A stretch of DNA of 64,000 nt from Paraglaciecola marina (GTDB lineage: Bacteria; Pseudomonadota; Gammaproteobacteria; Enterobacterales; Alteromonadaceae). Below, piece by piece: positions 1-9,597 of the stretch (its first letter is position 1; each line of letters begins with the position of its first letter). The translations under genes were made by a program, and so were the position numbers. The notes beneath the pieces are model-generated. The model was not told where the DNA came from. It did not search any database and saw nothing but the letters and a program-made list of their open reading frames with translations. The stretch covers positions 1-64,000 of the forward strand of contig NZ_SAIS01000013.1 of the NCBI RefSeq assembly GCF_004360155.1, given 5' to 3'.

Positions 1-974
1 AATGCTTGGCCAGCACATGCCCCCATCATCAATGAAAAACCCACTGAACTAAGCATTATGGGCAACATAAAACCAGCTGGATGGTGCCATGACAAAAACA
101 CTAGCATTAACAGTCCAGATACAATGAGCACTAACATACCAAAACCAATAGTTATTCGTGGCCCCCATTTGATTAACGCTTTTGGCGCTAACACACTGGC
201 AGCTACATTTAACACTGCATTTAAACTAAACCAAAACACAAAGCCTTCTCTGTCTAGCCCAAGGTGTACCATCAACCAGCCCGGTGCAGCCGTGACATAA
301 GCAATAATCACTGCCATGGCTAGCATCACAACTACGGCGTTAAATAAAAAAACAGGATGTTTTACAATATCTGCATAGGCATTTATGTTGATTAGCTTTG
401 TTTCAGTTGCCGGTTTTTTAAGCTGAGTTTCAGTTAGGGAAAACACAATAATCAGCCCTGCAAAAACGGCGTACCCAGTCATAAATTCAAAATTGCTGCG
501 CCAGCCAAAATATTCAGTTAGTAGGTTACCTAAAAGTGGGGCGAGTGCCGGAATGCAGCAAATAGCGCCATTTAGGTAGCTATACATCACACCACTTTGG
601 ACGGCATCGTAACGATCCCGAACACACGCAAAGGCCGCCACTACAATGGCACAAGCCCCAAACCCCTGTAGTAAACGAGAAATGAGTACCAACTCAATAC
701 TGGATGCGATGACAATGAGCGCTGACGATAGGCCATAAACAATTACACCTGCCAAAGCTACTGGTTTTCGGCCGTATTTGTCAGCTAATGGGCCAGTTAC
801 TAGTTGCCCAAGCCCCAAACTCAGTAAAAAAATGGTAACGCTCCAACTCATGGTAACTAATGACACTGAAAGTTCTTGCGCCATAATCGGCAGCGCTGGT
901 AAAAATATATCAATCGCTAAGGGACTGAATAACACCATTAATATCAATAGGGGTAATAAGCTTGTGCGTGTCAT
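1..974 (-). CDS. Bcr/CflA-family multidrug efflux MFS transporter (3' part off the left edge)
   Basis: Reading the minus strand from ATG at 974 gives an open frame that runs off the window at base 1. The protein starts MTRTSLLPLLILMVLFSPLA and continues as a string of hydrophobic helices. The motif GPLADKYGRKP between TM2 and TM3 is the MFS motif A, and the order of helices fits the 12-TM Bcr/CflA drug:H+ antiporters of the inner membrane. About 324 residues are visible of an expected 390-400, so the C-terminus is missing. An upstream ATG at 978 is in another frame and stops quickly. The gene is divergent from the LysR regulator at 1104, which is a common arrangement for LysR-controlled efflux pumps, so that regulator may control it (inference). 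Substrate cannot be predicted. Confidence 0.88.
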   Translation of the reverse strand, partial: MTRTSLLPLLILMVLFSPLAIDIFLPALPIMAQELSVSLVTMSWSVTIFLLSLGLGQLVTGPLADKYGRKPVALAGVIVYGLSSALIVIASSIELVLISRLLQGFGACAIVVAAFACVRDRYDAVQSGVMYSYLNGAICCIPALAPLLGNLLTEYFGWRSNFEFMTGYAVFAGLIIVFSLTETQLKKPATETKLININAYADIVKHPVFLFNAVVVMLAMAVIIAYVTAAPGWLMVHLGLDREGFVFWFSLNAVLNVAASVLAPKALIKWGPRITIGFGMLVLIVSGLLMLVFLSWHHPAGFMLPIMLSSVGFSLMMGACAGQA

Positions 975-1103
975 TCATTGCTCCGAAAATTGGACTGCTC
1001 TGAAGATTAGGCAGCCACTATAGACAGCGCAAGTATAAGACATTAGCATTATGAGTAAAAATGAATTGTTGTGATTGAAACTATTCTATAATGGAATGCA
1101 TTT

Positions 1104-2033
1104 GTGATAAATATTGATTTAAAGCTATTACATGTTCTAAACACCTTGTTTGAAGAACACAGTGTGACTTCTGCGGCTAGGCGTTTACATTTGAGTCAGT
1201 CAGCTGTTAGTAAGCATCTAGCGCGACTGCGAGATATATTTGAAGATCCATTATTTGAGCGTACAGGCCAAGGTTTAAAACCGACGCCCCGTGCCATCGA
1301 ATTATTACCTCAATTGCGACAACTGTTATCCCAATTTGATCAACTTACAAGGCCCAAAGCCTTTGAGCCTGAAGTGAGCGATCGTAGCTTTCGCATCGAT
1401 TTGTTGAATACAGCATATTCTTTGACCTTCCCGCATTTTATGCCCAACTTATTGTCTACAGCCCCAAATGTAAGATTACTTACGCAAACATGGGAGCCCC
1501 AAAGCCTCGATAAATTACTTAAGTGTGAGATAGATTTAGGCATTGCTTGTCGCGAATTGGACCAACGCTCGCCACTGCATATGCGCTTCATCCCTGATGA
1601 CTTAAATCAGACCACATTAATACGCGAACACTCTTTATGTTTAGTACGAGAGGACCACCCAGCACTACACAAAACTTGGGACTTAGAGAGTTTTTTACAA
1701 TACAGGCATATCCAAGTCATTATGGGCGGGTTAGATCAATGGTTGTTAGATGATGTGTTGACAGAGCAGAACATATATCGTGGTATTGCGATAGAAATGC
1801 CTGATTTCTACTGCGCAATGAGCCTATGTGAGCAAAGTGATTTAATGTTATGCGCCCCTGCTAGGCATGCCAACCAAATGGCGTCGCATTTTAAGCTACG
1901 CACCTTACCCATACCTATCGACTTTGAATCCGGGGCTTATGTATTACTATGGCATAAACATTTTGAACAAGATTCAGGGCATAAATGGTTGCGTGATTTA
2001 ATCATTAATAACGTTAACGAAGTTGAGAATTGA
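1104..2033 (+). CDS. LysR-family transcriptional regulator
   Basis: The 309-residue protein has the N-terminal winged HTH of LysR regulators (residues about 5-65, with SVTSAARRLHLSQSAVSKHL as recognition region) and a C-terminal periplasmic-binding-like effector domain (about 90-300). The start codon is GTG at 1104; an ATG at 1091 is out of frame. Ribosome binding upstream is weak. It lies 129 bp from the divergent Bcr/CflA transporter, so the shared intergenic region probably holds its operator and the pump is the likely target (inference from gene order). Effector unknown. Length is normal for the family. Confidence 0.9.
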   Translation: MINIDLKLLHVLNTLFEEHSVTSAARRLHLSQSAVSKHLARLRDIFEDPLFERTGQGLKPTPRAIELLPQLRQLLSQFDQLTRPKAFEPEVSDRSFRIDLLNTAYSLTFPHFMPNLLSTAPNVRLLTQTWEPQSLDKLLKCEIDLGIACRELDQRSPLHMRFIPDDLNQTTLIREHSLCLVREDHPALHKTWDLESFLQYRHIQVIMGGLDQWLLDDVLTEQNIYRGIAIEMPDFYCAMSLCEQSDLMLCAPARHANQMASHFKLRTLPIPIDFESGAYVLLWHKHFEQDSGHKWLRDLIINNVNEVEN

Positions 2034-2143
2034 GCGAAGCCAATTAATGGCCGCCGCTAGATGAGCTGACGGGCTAAAGCTTGACCTAGAGCTTCTGTAG
2101 GTTTCTTTTTTCTGTGGGCAAAGCCCATAAGCCAACAAAGCGG

Positions 2144-5100
2144 TTACACAATTGCAAACTCTCGTTCTAACTCACTGACCCCTAGCCCACTCTTCTTGGT
2201 CACCCGTAACTGAGTTGGAATGCGCTCTTTCATGGCTTCGATATGGCTAATCACGCCAATCATCTTGCCAGAGGCGTTAAGGTTATCTAGGGCATCTAAC
2301 GCAATATCTAAGGTCTCAGCATCTAAAGTGCCAAACCCTTCATCTAAAAACAGCGAGTCGATACTAGTTTTATGGCTCACTAAGTCAGACAAAGCCAGGG
2401 CCAACGCTAAGCTCACTAAAAAACTCTCGCCCCCCGATAAGGTTTTGGTGTCGCGCTCTACATCACCTTGCCATGTATCGAGTACCGTAAGCGCCAAACC
2501 TTGCTCTTCTTTGCGTTTAAGTAAGTAACGGCCGTGTATTCTGTCTAGCTGTTTGTTGGCTAAGTACACTAGGTTATCTAGGGTTAGTCCCTGAGCAAAG
2601 CGGCGAAATTTATCACCATTGGCCGAGCCAATTAAGCCGTGCAAGTAGCTCAATTGGTCGTACTCTTGTTGTTGCTCGGCGATTTGATCTAACAAGGTTT
2701 GTTGTCGCGCGGTTTCGTTTTCATCTTTTTGCAGTTGGCTGCTAATGCCACCTTTGCGCTCAACTAAGGCGTCTTTTTCAGTTTGTAGTTGCGCTAGTAA
2801 GAGTTGCACTTGTTGCGGCTGTGTTTGCTGCCAAGTACTTGCTTGGGGTTCATTATTGAGGGCATTGAGCTCGATTTTTGATTGTTCTAATAAGGTATTG
2901 GCCTTTTGCAATTGGCTGTCTAGGCTTTGCTTTTTAGTGAGTAAACCACTGCGTTGTTGCTCAGGTAATAGTGCATCTTCAAATTCACTTTGGCTCGTAA
3001 ATGGGCTGTTAGTCAGTAACTCATGCCACGTATCAGCTAGCTCTTTACGTAACTGCTGCAACTCAGTTTGCTGTTGTAATTTAACTTTTATGGCGGCTAA
3101 TAGGTCGCCATGTTGTCGCTCTATTTGCTTATGAGAATCAAGCGCAACTTGATAAGACTGCTCGGCTTGAGTTAATCGCCCATTGACGTTTTCTCTAGCA
3201 TTAAATACAGATTGTTCACCAAATAGTTGGTGTCGCTGTTGGTTGGCATTAGCTAACTCTTCTTTAAGGCGAACTTCTTCTGCTTGCATCGAACTTAATT
3301 GCTTACCCAGCTCAATCAAAGCTCGCTCAAATCCAGACAATTCAGCACTTTTAGCTACAAATTTATTATTTATCAGTTCATTTTGACGACTTTTATCTTG
3401 GTACACTTTTACATCAGACACTTTAACTTGTAGCCATTGTGCAAGTTCTTGCTCCGCTGGCAATGTGTAATTTAAAGCCTCAATGCTGCTCATTAATCTA
3501 GTTTGAGCCTGTTCTACGAGTGTATTTAATTTATTTAAATCTGTAGCGGTTTGTTGCCGATTTTGCTCAAGGGTTTGTTGACTTTGCTCAAGCAATTTTT
3601 GCTCACTATTGAGTTTATCTGCTTCTCTTTCGCTATGGCTAAGTGATTCTTTGCAGCTAAGTAATGCTTTATCAGCTTGTTTCAGGTTATTGATCTGAGT
3701 TGATAGCTTATCGAGCTGATTTTTGAGGTTTTGCTCGAAGCTTTGCAAACCTACTTGGTCACTAATGGCAAGGTCGCATTGCAGGGCCTGCTGGCATTGT
3801 TGCCAATGCGTATTGAGTTGCGCTTCTTGGGTGTCGTGTTCAGATAGTTGCTTTTGTAATTGCTGAATATTGAGGTGTAACAAGTCTAGTTTTTCACGTA
3901 CCCCTTTGCCCTCAGTTTCTAATTGACTAAGCAGAGCTTCGGCCTGTTTTTTTCTGGTAACCGTTTCAGGAATATCCAGCTGCATGTCAGCGGCCTTAGG
4001 GTGCGCCAAGGCACCACATAAAGGGCAAGGCTCGCCGCCTTTTAAGTGTCTTCTGTACTCGGCTAACTGCTCTTCTTGATTCACTAATAGCGTTAGGTCT
4101 TTACAGTGCTGAACTTGCTCTTGGTATGTTTGAAGTAACGAGGTGCGCTCGCTACCTAGCGAGTCTGCATTAGCTTGACTCGATAATAGCTTTTGCTGGT
4201 CGTCACGTTTAGCAGTTATTAGCTGTTGTGCCCGGCGCTGTATATCTTGAGCTTTAAGCAACTCAGGCCACACATTATTAAGCTGTATTTGTTGTTGCTC
4301 AGCTTCTGCCGCACTTAAGCTTTGGCTTAATGCTTGATACTCAGCTTGTTTAGCAGCAAAGGCCGCTTGTTGCTGAGTTACCCCTTCATTAAGGGTTTGC
4401 CATTTTTGGTTAATTAGCTTCTGGGCTTGGCTGTTCTCGCTAACCTGCTGTTCTAAGGTAACAGTTTGCTGTTGTAGCCTATGTGCGCTTTGTTGGTCTC
4501 GATTAATTTGTTCAAGGGCCGTAGTCCAGCCACTGAGATATTCAGCCACTTGGCTATCAGCTGCATGTTTATTTAAGTAATCTTGTACTTGGGTCTGCTG
4601 CTCGGTTAATTCGGCTAAGTCTTTACTTAGCCTCTCTTTATTACCTTCCGACACATGTTGTTGCTGCTGTGTCTCTGTAATGTGTAGCTGCTGTTTATTT
4701 AGGTTTTCTTGAAGGTTAGTAATTTGATTATCTAACGGTATCACTTGCTCGGTGATGAGCTTTTCTTGGGCAAGCTGATTATTCTTAGCCGTTTGCAAAG
4801 CGAGCGTCGCAGCTGCGAGTATTTCGCTTGCCGCTGATAACTGTTTTTGCAGACTTAACTCTGTTTTTTGATGCTCATTTACCTGTTCTTCGGTATTTTG
4901 GCACTGGCTTGTGATCTCAACTAGGCGCTGCCAATTAGGGCGTAGTCGTTCTGCTGGTTCACTTTTTTGCAATAAAGCCAAGTCATCTTGGGCATCTGCA
5001 ATTGCCTGCTTCGCTTGTAAACAAAGGGTGGTTGCATTGTCATGACCTTTTTGAGCGCTTTGCTGTTTGTCCCACCATTTAATATGATTTTCATGAATGT

Positions 5101-5818
5101 TAACTTGCTTTTCGACACTTTTTTGTTTGCTTTGCAATTCAGCAAGCTCGTTTTGCAATCCGAGTTTTTGCTCAGCGCTGAGTAAGGCGAAGGTATTGGC
5201 TCCCGCTTGTAATTCTTTTAAATGTTGTTTGGCTTGGCTGTAATGTTCGTGCACCTGAATAGAGATTTTACCGTATATCTCGGTACCTGTTAGCTCTTCT
5301 AAAAGCTCGGCTCGTTGCTTTTCGTCGGCATTCAAAAATGCGGCAAAGTCTCCTTGAGATAACATCATAGACTTAGTAAAGCGGCCAAAATCTAACCCTG
5401 TGATATTTTCGATTTCTTCACTTTTTTGGCGTATTTGCGTGGCTAAGACCTTACCCGTACTGACTTCGGCTAGCTCTGTATCTGCGGGCTGTAAATTGCC
5501 ATCTACCTTACCCCGAGAGCGGCGCATACTCCAAAACGCACGATAAGCCTTACCTTTTACTTCAAACTCCACCTCAGCCAAACATTCGGCTGTACCACGG
5601 GTCATGATCTCATTGGCTGAATTAGTAATTTGCCCAAGCCTTGGGGTTTGGTGATACAAGGCTAAACAAATGGCGTCAAGCAAGGTAGTTTTACCTGCTC
5701 CAGTGGGGCCGGTAATGGCAAACAGTCCATTATCAATAAAAGGGGACTGGGTAAAATCTACCTTCCACTCGCCCTTTAATGAGTTTAAATTTTTAAGACG
5801 TATGCTTAAAATTCTCAT
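2144..5818 (-). CDS. sbcC: Nuclease SbcCD subunit C (Rad50-like ATPase)
   Basis: SbcC is the SMC/Rad50-type ATPase of the SbcCD complex, which opens hairpins and processes DNA ends and palindromes at replication forks. The 1224-residue protein shows Walker A GPTGAGKT at 37-44, two long Gln/Glu/Leu-rich coiled coils, a zinc hook CPLC with cysteines at 598 and 601 in the exact middle, the ABC signature LSGGES at 1127-1132, and a Walker B/D-loop LFLDEGFGTLD shortly after. Its ATG overlaps the sbcD stop by 4 bp (ATGA), so translation is coupled. Length is somewhat above the E. coli protein (about 1050), due to the coiled coils. All catalytic elements are present. Confidence 0.97.
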   Translation of the reverse strand: MRILSIRLKNLNSLKGEWKVDFTQSPFIDNGLFAITGPTGAGKTTLLDAICLALYHQTPRLGQITNSANEIMTRGTAECLAEVEFEVKGKAYRAFWSMRRSRGKVDGNLQPADTELAEVSTGKVLATQIRQKSEEIENITGLDFGRFTKSMMLSQGDFAAFLNADEKQRAELLEELTGTEIYGKISIQVHEHYSQAKQHLKELQAGANTFALLSAEQKLGLQNELAELQSKQKSVEKQVNIHENHIKWWDKQQSAQKGHDNATTLCLQAKQAIADAQDDLALLQKSEPAERLRPNWQRLVEITSQCQNTEEQVNEHQKTELSLQKQLSAASEILAAATLALQTAKNNQLAQEKLITEQVIPLDNQITNLQENLNKQQLHITETQQQQHVSEGNKERLSKDLAELTEQQTQVQDYLNKHAADSQVAEYLSGWTTALEQINRDQQSAHRLQQQTVTLEQQVSENSQAQKLINQKWQTLNEGVTQQQAAFAAKQAEYQALSQSLSAAEAEQQQIQLNNVWPELLKAQDIQRRAQQLITAKRDDQQKLLSSQANADSLGSERTSLLQTYQEQVQHCKDLTLLVNQEEQLAEYRRHLKGGEPCPLCGALAHPKAADMQLDIPETVTRKKQAEALLSQLETEGKGVREKLDLLHLNIQQLQKQLSEHDTQEAQLNTHWQQCQQALQCDLAISDQVGLQSFEQNLKNQLDKLSTQINNLKQADKALLSCKESLSHSEREADKLNSEQKLLEQSQQTLEQNRQQTATDLNKLNTLVEQAQTRLMSSIEALNYTLPAEQELAQWLQVKVSDVKVYQDKSRQNELINNKFVAKSAELSGFERALIELGKQLSSMQAEEVRLKEELANANQQRHQLFGEQSVFNARENVNGRLTQAEQSYQVALDSHKQIERQHGDLLAAIKVKLQQQTELQQLRKELADTWHELLTNSPFTSQSEFEDALLPEQQRSGLLTKKQSLDSQLQKANTLLEQSKIELNALNNEPQASTWQQTQPQQVQLLLAQLQTEKDALVERKGGISSQLQKDENETARQQTLLDQIAEQQQEYDQLSYLHGLIGSANGDKFRRFAQGLTLDNLVYLANKQLDRIHGRYLLKRKEEQGLALTVLDTWQGDVERDTKTLSGGESFLVSLALALALSDLVSHKTSIDSLFLDEGFGTLDAETLDIALDALDNLNASGKMIGVISHIEAMKERIPTQLRVTKKSGLGVSELEREFAIV

Positions 5819-7053
5819 TGCTCACTCCCTTGCACTTGTACCTCTGAGAGTATTTGGTTAAACCTTAGACGTACCTTATTTAGGGTGGCTTGCTCGTGTT
5901 CTGTTTCGAAGGTTTCCATGGTTAAACGTTTTTCAAACACCTCTTCAGGGGCTAATTCGGCTAGGGTTTCGTTGCTCGCTTGATTCAAGAGTTGACGGCG
6001 CTGATTACGAGAACGGCGCAGTTGCAGCACCTCAACATTTAAGTCTGCAGTTAACCCTTGAACGCGCTCTTGCAGGTCAGACAAATAATCTTGGCTGTCT
6101 ACCTCAAGGCACAACCAACAAGTTAGCGAAGTTGCATTTGATTGCTCAAAAGCTTGCAACCTAGCAGTAATAGCAGCCAAGTCACCTTTAATGACTTCCA
6201 TAGGTTGAAAATTAGGAACCTCTACTGGCTGTAACTGGCTGACTGTCGCTCCAGAAAATTCCACCAGCATCACTTGTTTGGGCTTACCCAGCTCATCAAA
6301 GCTCAATGGTATTGGCGAGCCGCAATAACGAATATGTTCAGACTTAGCCACTATTTGTGGTTTATGAATATGCCCCAGTGCAATGTAATCTGCCGGCGGA
6401 AAGCCATCTGCAGCAAAGCCGTCGAGTGTGCCTATGTATATATCTCGCACACTTTCTGATTGCGTTACCCCTAATGCAGTTAAATGACCAGTGGCGATAA
6501 TAGGTATATCTCGCCCTGTCTGCAGCTTTTGAGCTAAGGCTAATTGATAGAGCTCTTGATAGTGCTGCTTAATGGCTTCGCCCAAGGCTTGGCGTTTTTG
6601 TAGGCCGGTTTCACCTGCCGTGCTTTGCAACACATCTCGGGCGCGAATAAAGGGGACAGCACATAAAATAGCCCCAGGTTGGCCTTGTTTATCGGGAATG
6701 CTAAACACTTGTTCACTGGCTGCGACCCCAGTACTTGCGACCACAAAGGTATTTAAGCAGGCTAATATTTGTTTAGATTCGTTTAGGGTAGATACCGAAT
6801 CATGATTCCCCCCCAGCACCACTAACACGCAATTGAGTTTTTGCATGTCGACCACAAATTGGTTGTACATTTCTCGAGCATAGCTAGGAGGGGTGCCAGT
6901 ATCAAAAATATCACCGGCTATGATGACGGCATCGATATGCTCTGTTGCAACTAGCTGCAATAACCATTCAATAAATTTTTGATGTTCGTCTTTACGGCTT
7001 TTGGTGAAGAAGCTTTGTCCTAGATGCCAGTCAGAGGTGTGCAGTATCTTCAT
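5815..7053 (-). CDS. sbcD: Nuclease SbcCD subunit D (Mre11-like nuclease)
   Basis: SbcD is the metallophosphoesterase subunit that, with SbcC, cuts DNA ends and hairpins using Mn2+. The chosen start gives MKILHTSDWHLGQ, the canonical N-terminus with metal ligands D8 and H10. GDIFDTG, GGNHDS and GHIHKP follow as the remaining phosphoesterase motifs. The open frame extends upstream to 7257, but the extra 68 residues look like non-protein sequence, and AAGG about 10 nt before 7053 supports the internal ATG. The 412 residues match the usual 400. First gene of the sbcDC operon, divergent from mtfA. Confidence 0.96.
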   Translation of the reverse strand: MKILHTSDWHLGQSFFTKSRKDEHQKFIEWLLQLVATEHIDAVIIAGDIFDTGTPPSYAREMYNQFVVDMQKLNCVLVVLGGNHDSVSTLNESKQILACLNTFVVASTGVAASEQVFSIPDKQGQPGAILCAVPFIRARDVLQSTAGETGLQKRQALGEAIKQHYQELYQLALAQKLQTGRDIPIIATGHLTALGVTQSESVRDIYIGTLDGFAADGFPPADYIALGHIHKPQIVAKSEHIRYCGSPIPLSFDELGKPKQVMLVEFSGATVSQLQPVEVPNFQPMEVIKGDLAAITARLQAFEQSNATSLTCWLCLEVDSQDYLSDLQERVQGLTADLNVEVLQLRRSRNQRRQLLNQASNETLAELAPEEVFEKRLTMETFETEHEQATLNKVRLRFNQILSEVQVQGSEQ

Positions 7054-7260
7054 TTTGAGCCTTGTTTGATAAAAAATGGTACGAGTACGAGAAAAAGTAA
7101 TAGGGGTTATTGTATCGCAAAATCTGTGGTCACCGTGCTTACCCTTTATAAAATCCCATGGTTTTTTATTCTCCCACCAAGCAAGATTACTTGATAAGCG
7201 ATTACTTGATAAACTAAACACCGACTTTTCATCAGTACCCGCCATGCTAAGGTTCACATT

Positions 7261-8103
7261 ATGATTTACTGCTTGTTATCTATTCCTCTTTTAATACTGT
7301 TCTATTGGTTTTATCGAGATAAGCGCACACTTCAAAAACAGCAGCAAAGACGCGCTGAACTGCGAGCCCAGCCATTTTCTGCGGCCTATTCACAGATATT
7401 AGAAGCTGATTTCCCCCTTTACAGCCGCTTACCTGATGAACTACAGCAGACATTAAAACAACATATTCAGATATTTTTAGACGAAAAAGAGATAGTGGGC
7501 CGTGATGGCTTTGTCATAACCGACCAAGTCAGAGTATTGATTGCAGCCCAGGCTTGTGTGCTTATCTTAAAACGACCCGGCAACTACTACCCTGGATTTC
7601 AAAGTATTTTGGTTTATCCAGATACCTACCAAGCAGACAGCACCCGCACCGACGGTATGTTACACATTACAGATACCAGCACACGCGCTGGCGAATCGTG
7701 GCACAGAGGGCCAATCGTTTTAGCATGGAGTCATGTAATACAAGGTGCTAGGGACAGCCGCGATGGCCGTAACGTGGTGATGCATGAATTTGCCCACAAA
7801 TTAGATGAAGAAAATGCTGCAATGGATGGGCTACCTATGCTGCCAACTGCAGCCCAATATAAAGCCTGGTCAGAGGTATTAAATGCAGAATTCAAAGTAC
7901 AGCAACAAAAATGGGCTGAAGGTGTAGATGATGTGATTGATACCTATGGGGCAACGTCACCGGCGGAGTTTTTTGCTGTAGTCACAGAGACATTTTTTGA
8001 AAAACCTCACCCCTTAGAAAACCACCACCCAAAACTCTATGAACAATTTAAACAGTGTTATTTAGTAGACCCCAAACAGTGGTCTAAAAACAGAGTAGAT
8101 TAG
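7261..8103 (+). CDS. mtfA: Zinc peptidase MtfA (Mlc/DgsA anti-repressor family, M90)
   Basis: MtfA is a gluzincin-like peptidase that in E. coli binds the glucose-system repressor Mlc. The 280-residue protein has an N-terminal hydrophobic stretch (residues 1-18), followed by a cytosolic domain with the zinc motif HEFAH at 175-179 (VVMHEFAHKLDEENAAMDG), and a downstream AEFFAVVTETFFE segment that should supply the third ligand. AAGG about 11 nt upstream supports the ATG at 7261. Whether this organism has an Mlc partner is not visible here. It faces the MlaC-like gene and shares a hairpin terminator with it. Confidence 0.93.
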   Translation: MIYCLLSIPLLILFYWFYRDKRTLQKQQQRRAELRAQPFSAAYSQILEADFPLYSRLPDELQQTLKQHIQIFLDEKEIVGRDGFVITDQVRVLIAAQACVLILKRPGNYYPGFQSILVYPDTYQADSTRTDGMLHITDTSTRAGESWHRGPIVLAWSHVIQGARDSRDGRNVVMHEFAHKLDEENAAMDGLPMLPTAAQYKAWSEVLNAEFKVQQQKWAEGVDDVIDTYGATSPAEFFAVVTETFFEKPHPLENHHPKLYEQFKQCYLVDPKQWSKNRVD

Positions 8104-8116
8104 AGGAATAACTCTG

Positions 8117-8150
8117 TGGGAGTATTTTGATAAGCTCAAAAACACTCCCA
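8117..8150. terminator. Hairpin between convergent mtfA and MlaC-like gene
   Basis: Arms TGGGAGTATTTT and AAAACACTCCCA can pair with one mismatch around a 9-10 nt loop. The T-run and A-run flanks make it usable in both directions, which fits the convergent genes on each side. Confidence 0.7.
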
Positions 8151-8177
8151 GCAGACAGTAAGATTAATTAACTGAGT

Positions 8178-8831
8178 CTAGTTAACAGCCACAGATAACG
8201 GCTCGCTATTTTGGCTTTTCATAACGTCGATTACTGCTTGTATGCCTTGTTGGCGGATCATAGGTGCAAATTCACTTTGCTTACTAGATAACAAGCTAAT
8301 GCCCTCAGCTACCAGGTCATAGGTTTTCCACTCTTGGGTTTTCTTATTTTTACGTAGTTTAAAGTTAATATGAATGTCTGGGCGTTCAGCTTCTCTAATG
8401 ATCGCTTTCACAGTTATACTTTTAGCTTCTTCCGAATTTCTAGTGGGTTCAAATATTAATTCTTGGCCACCATAACTTGCTAAAGCTACCGCAAAGTTAG
8501 AGATTAAGTACTGTCTAAACTCTTCAACAAACTCAGGGATTTGCTCTTTAGGGACCGCTCTAAAGTGTTTACCCAATACCTTAAATGCAGCGAATTTGTA
8601 ATCAATATGAGGCATTAACTCTTCTTCAATTATAGTGCGCAAATGATCTGGGTTAGACCCAATAGTTTGCTGCTCTGTTTCAATGCGCTCAAAGGTAGTG
8701 TTAGTGACTTTTTCTAACAATAGCTGTGGGTTATTTTGCTCAGCATAACTTGCATTGGCAACAAGTGTTGTCACAAGAAAGAGCGTAACTGAGCTCACAT
8801 TCTTTATGATTTTAGACAAGGGTGTGTTCAT
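8178..8831 (-). CDS. MlaC/Ttg2D-family phospholipid-binding protein, orphan copy
   Basis: The 217-residue protein has a Sec signal peptide ending ...ANASYA near residue 30, then an all-soluble domain with the MlaC pattern (LRTIIEEELMPHIDYKFAAFKVLG, then EFRQYLISNFAVALASYGGQEL). MlaC is the periplasmic carrier that moves phospholipids between the outer membrane MlaA complex and the inner membrane MlaFEDB transporter. No mlaFEDB genes are next to it, so it is an isolated paralogue rather than part of the standard operon; its lipid cargo is unknown. The start is the ATG at 8831, with a plausible purine-rich RBS (GGAGCG) shortly upstream. Confidence 0.87.
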   Translation of the reverse strand: MNTPLSKIIKNVSSVTLFLVTTLVANASYAEQNNPQLLLEKVTNTTFERIETEQQTIGSNPDHLRTIIEEELMPHIDYKFAAFKVLGKHFRAVPKEQIPEFVEEFRQYLISNFAVALASYGGQELIFEPTRNSEEAKSITVKAIIREAERPDIHINFKLRKNKKTQEWKTYDLVAEGISLLSSKQSEFAPMIRQQGIQAVIDVMKSQNSEPLSVAVN

Positions 8832-8901
8832 GTGTGTGCGCTCCTTTGAGCTTAAAATTAATAATTAAAATAAAACGAATACAATCATGCTTAACTAGGT
8901 A

Positions 8902-9471
8902 TTAAAGGCGCCTAGCATACGAAACATTTAAAAAATCCAAACCTGGGTTATGGTCGTTTAAACCACCATTTGAGTAATGCATATAGCGCACAGCTACCGA
9001 GCTTTTGAGTTCCTCACCAAACTCCATAATAACCCCTAGCCTGTCTTCAAACTGGTAATGTGACCCAACATTCTTACCCGCAAAGCGAGTGTCTGTTATC
9101 AATGAAACTCCAATTCCAAACTCCCATTTAAGGGGGTATTTGCCATATAAAGTATCAAATTGCTTTGAGAACACAGGGGACAGCGCTACGGCATAATTTG
9201 TTTCATGTTGATTTTGATCGCCAAATTCCCAGAAATTCAGGCTCATTTCCCAATACACATCTAAATCACCTAACCACTCAAATTTTGCTAAATTTGTATA
9301 ATAGGGACGATACGCCAACCGGATACCTGTTAATTCTTGCTCTCCATGAAGATAGTCAATCGCTACCCCCTGTTCGCTTGCAAATGAATGCTGACTTGTA
9401 AGTATGGTGAAAACAGCCAACCATATAGCTACACCAAAACGTTTACCAACCCTCACCCTCTTAATCCTCAT
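8902..9471 (-). CDS. PagL-like lipid A 3-O-deacylase (outer membrane)
   Basis: The 189-residue protein starts with a basic signal peptide (cut predicted near FAS-EQ, about residue 32) and then alternating hydrophobic strands that suggest a small outer-membrane beta-barrel. Near the C-terminus it carries MHYSNGGLNDHNPG, the PagL H-x-S-N signature (H165, S167). In PagL a glutamate 12 residues after the serine completes the triad; here that position is Asp179. PagL removes the 3-O acyl chain from lipid A. The protein is followed on the same strand by the MlaC-like gene, so both may concern envelope lipids (inference). Confidence 0.82.
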   Translation of the reverse strand: MRIKRVRVGKRFGVAIWLAVFTILTSQHSFASEQGVAIDYLHGEQELTGIRLAYRPYYTNLAKFEWLGDLDVYWEMSLNFWEFGDQNQHETNYAVALSPVFSKQFDTLYGKYPLKWEFGIGVSLITDTRFAGKNVGSHYQFEDRLGVIMEFGEELKSSVAVRYMHYSNGGLNDHNPGLDFLNVSYARRL

Positions 9472-9597
9472 TGTTTGTCATTTCTCGAGTGTGAATTATG
9501 AAGACTTAAAAAACATAAAAATAATTATATATTTATATGTGACACATTTTATTTTGTGATGTATTGTATGCAAACAATTTTTACTAGTGAGTAACCC

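Noticed and set aside
7054-7257. Upstream extension of SbcD
   Set aside because: The 68 extra residues have no similarity to the family and the internal ATG at 7053 has a ribosome site and the canonical MKILHTSDWH.
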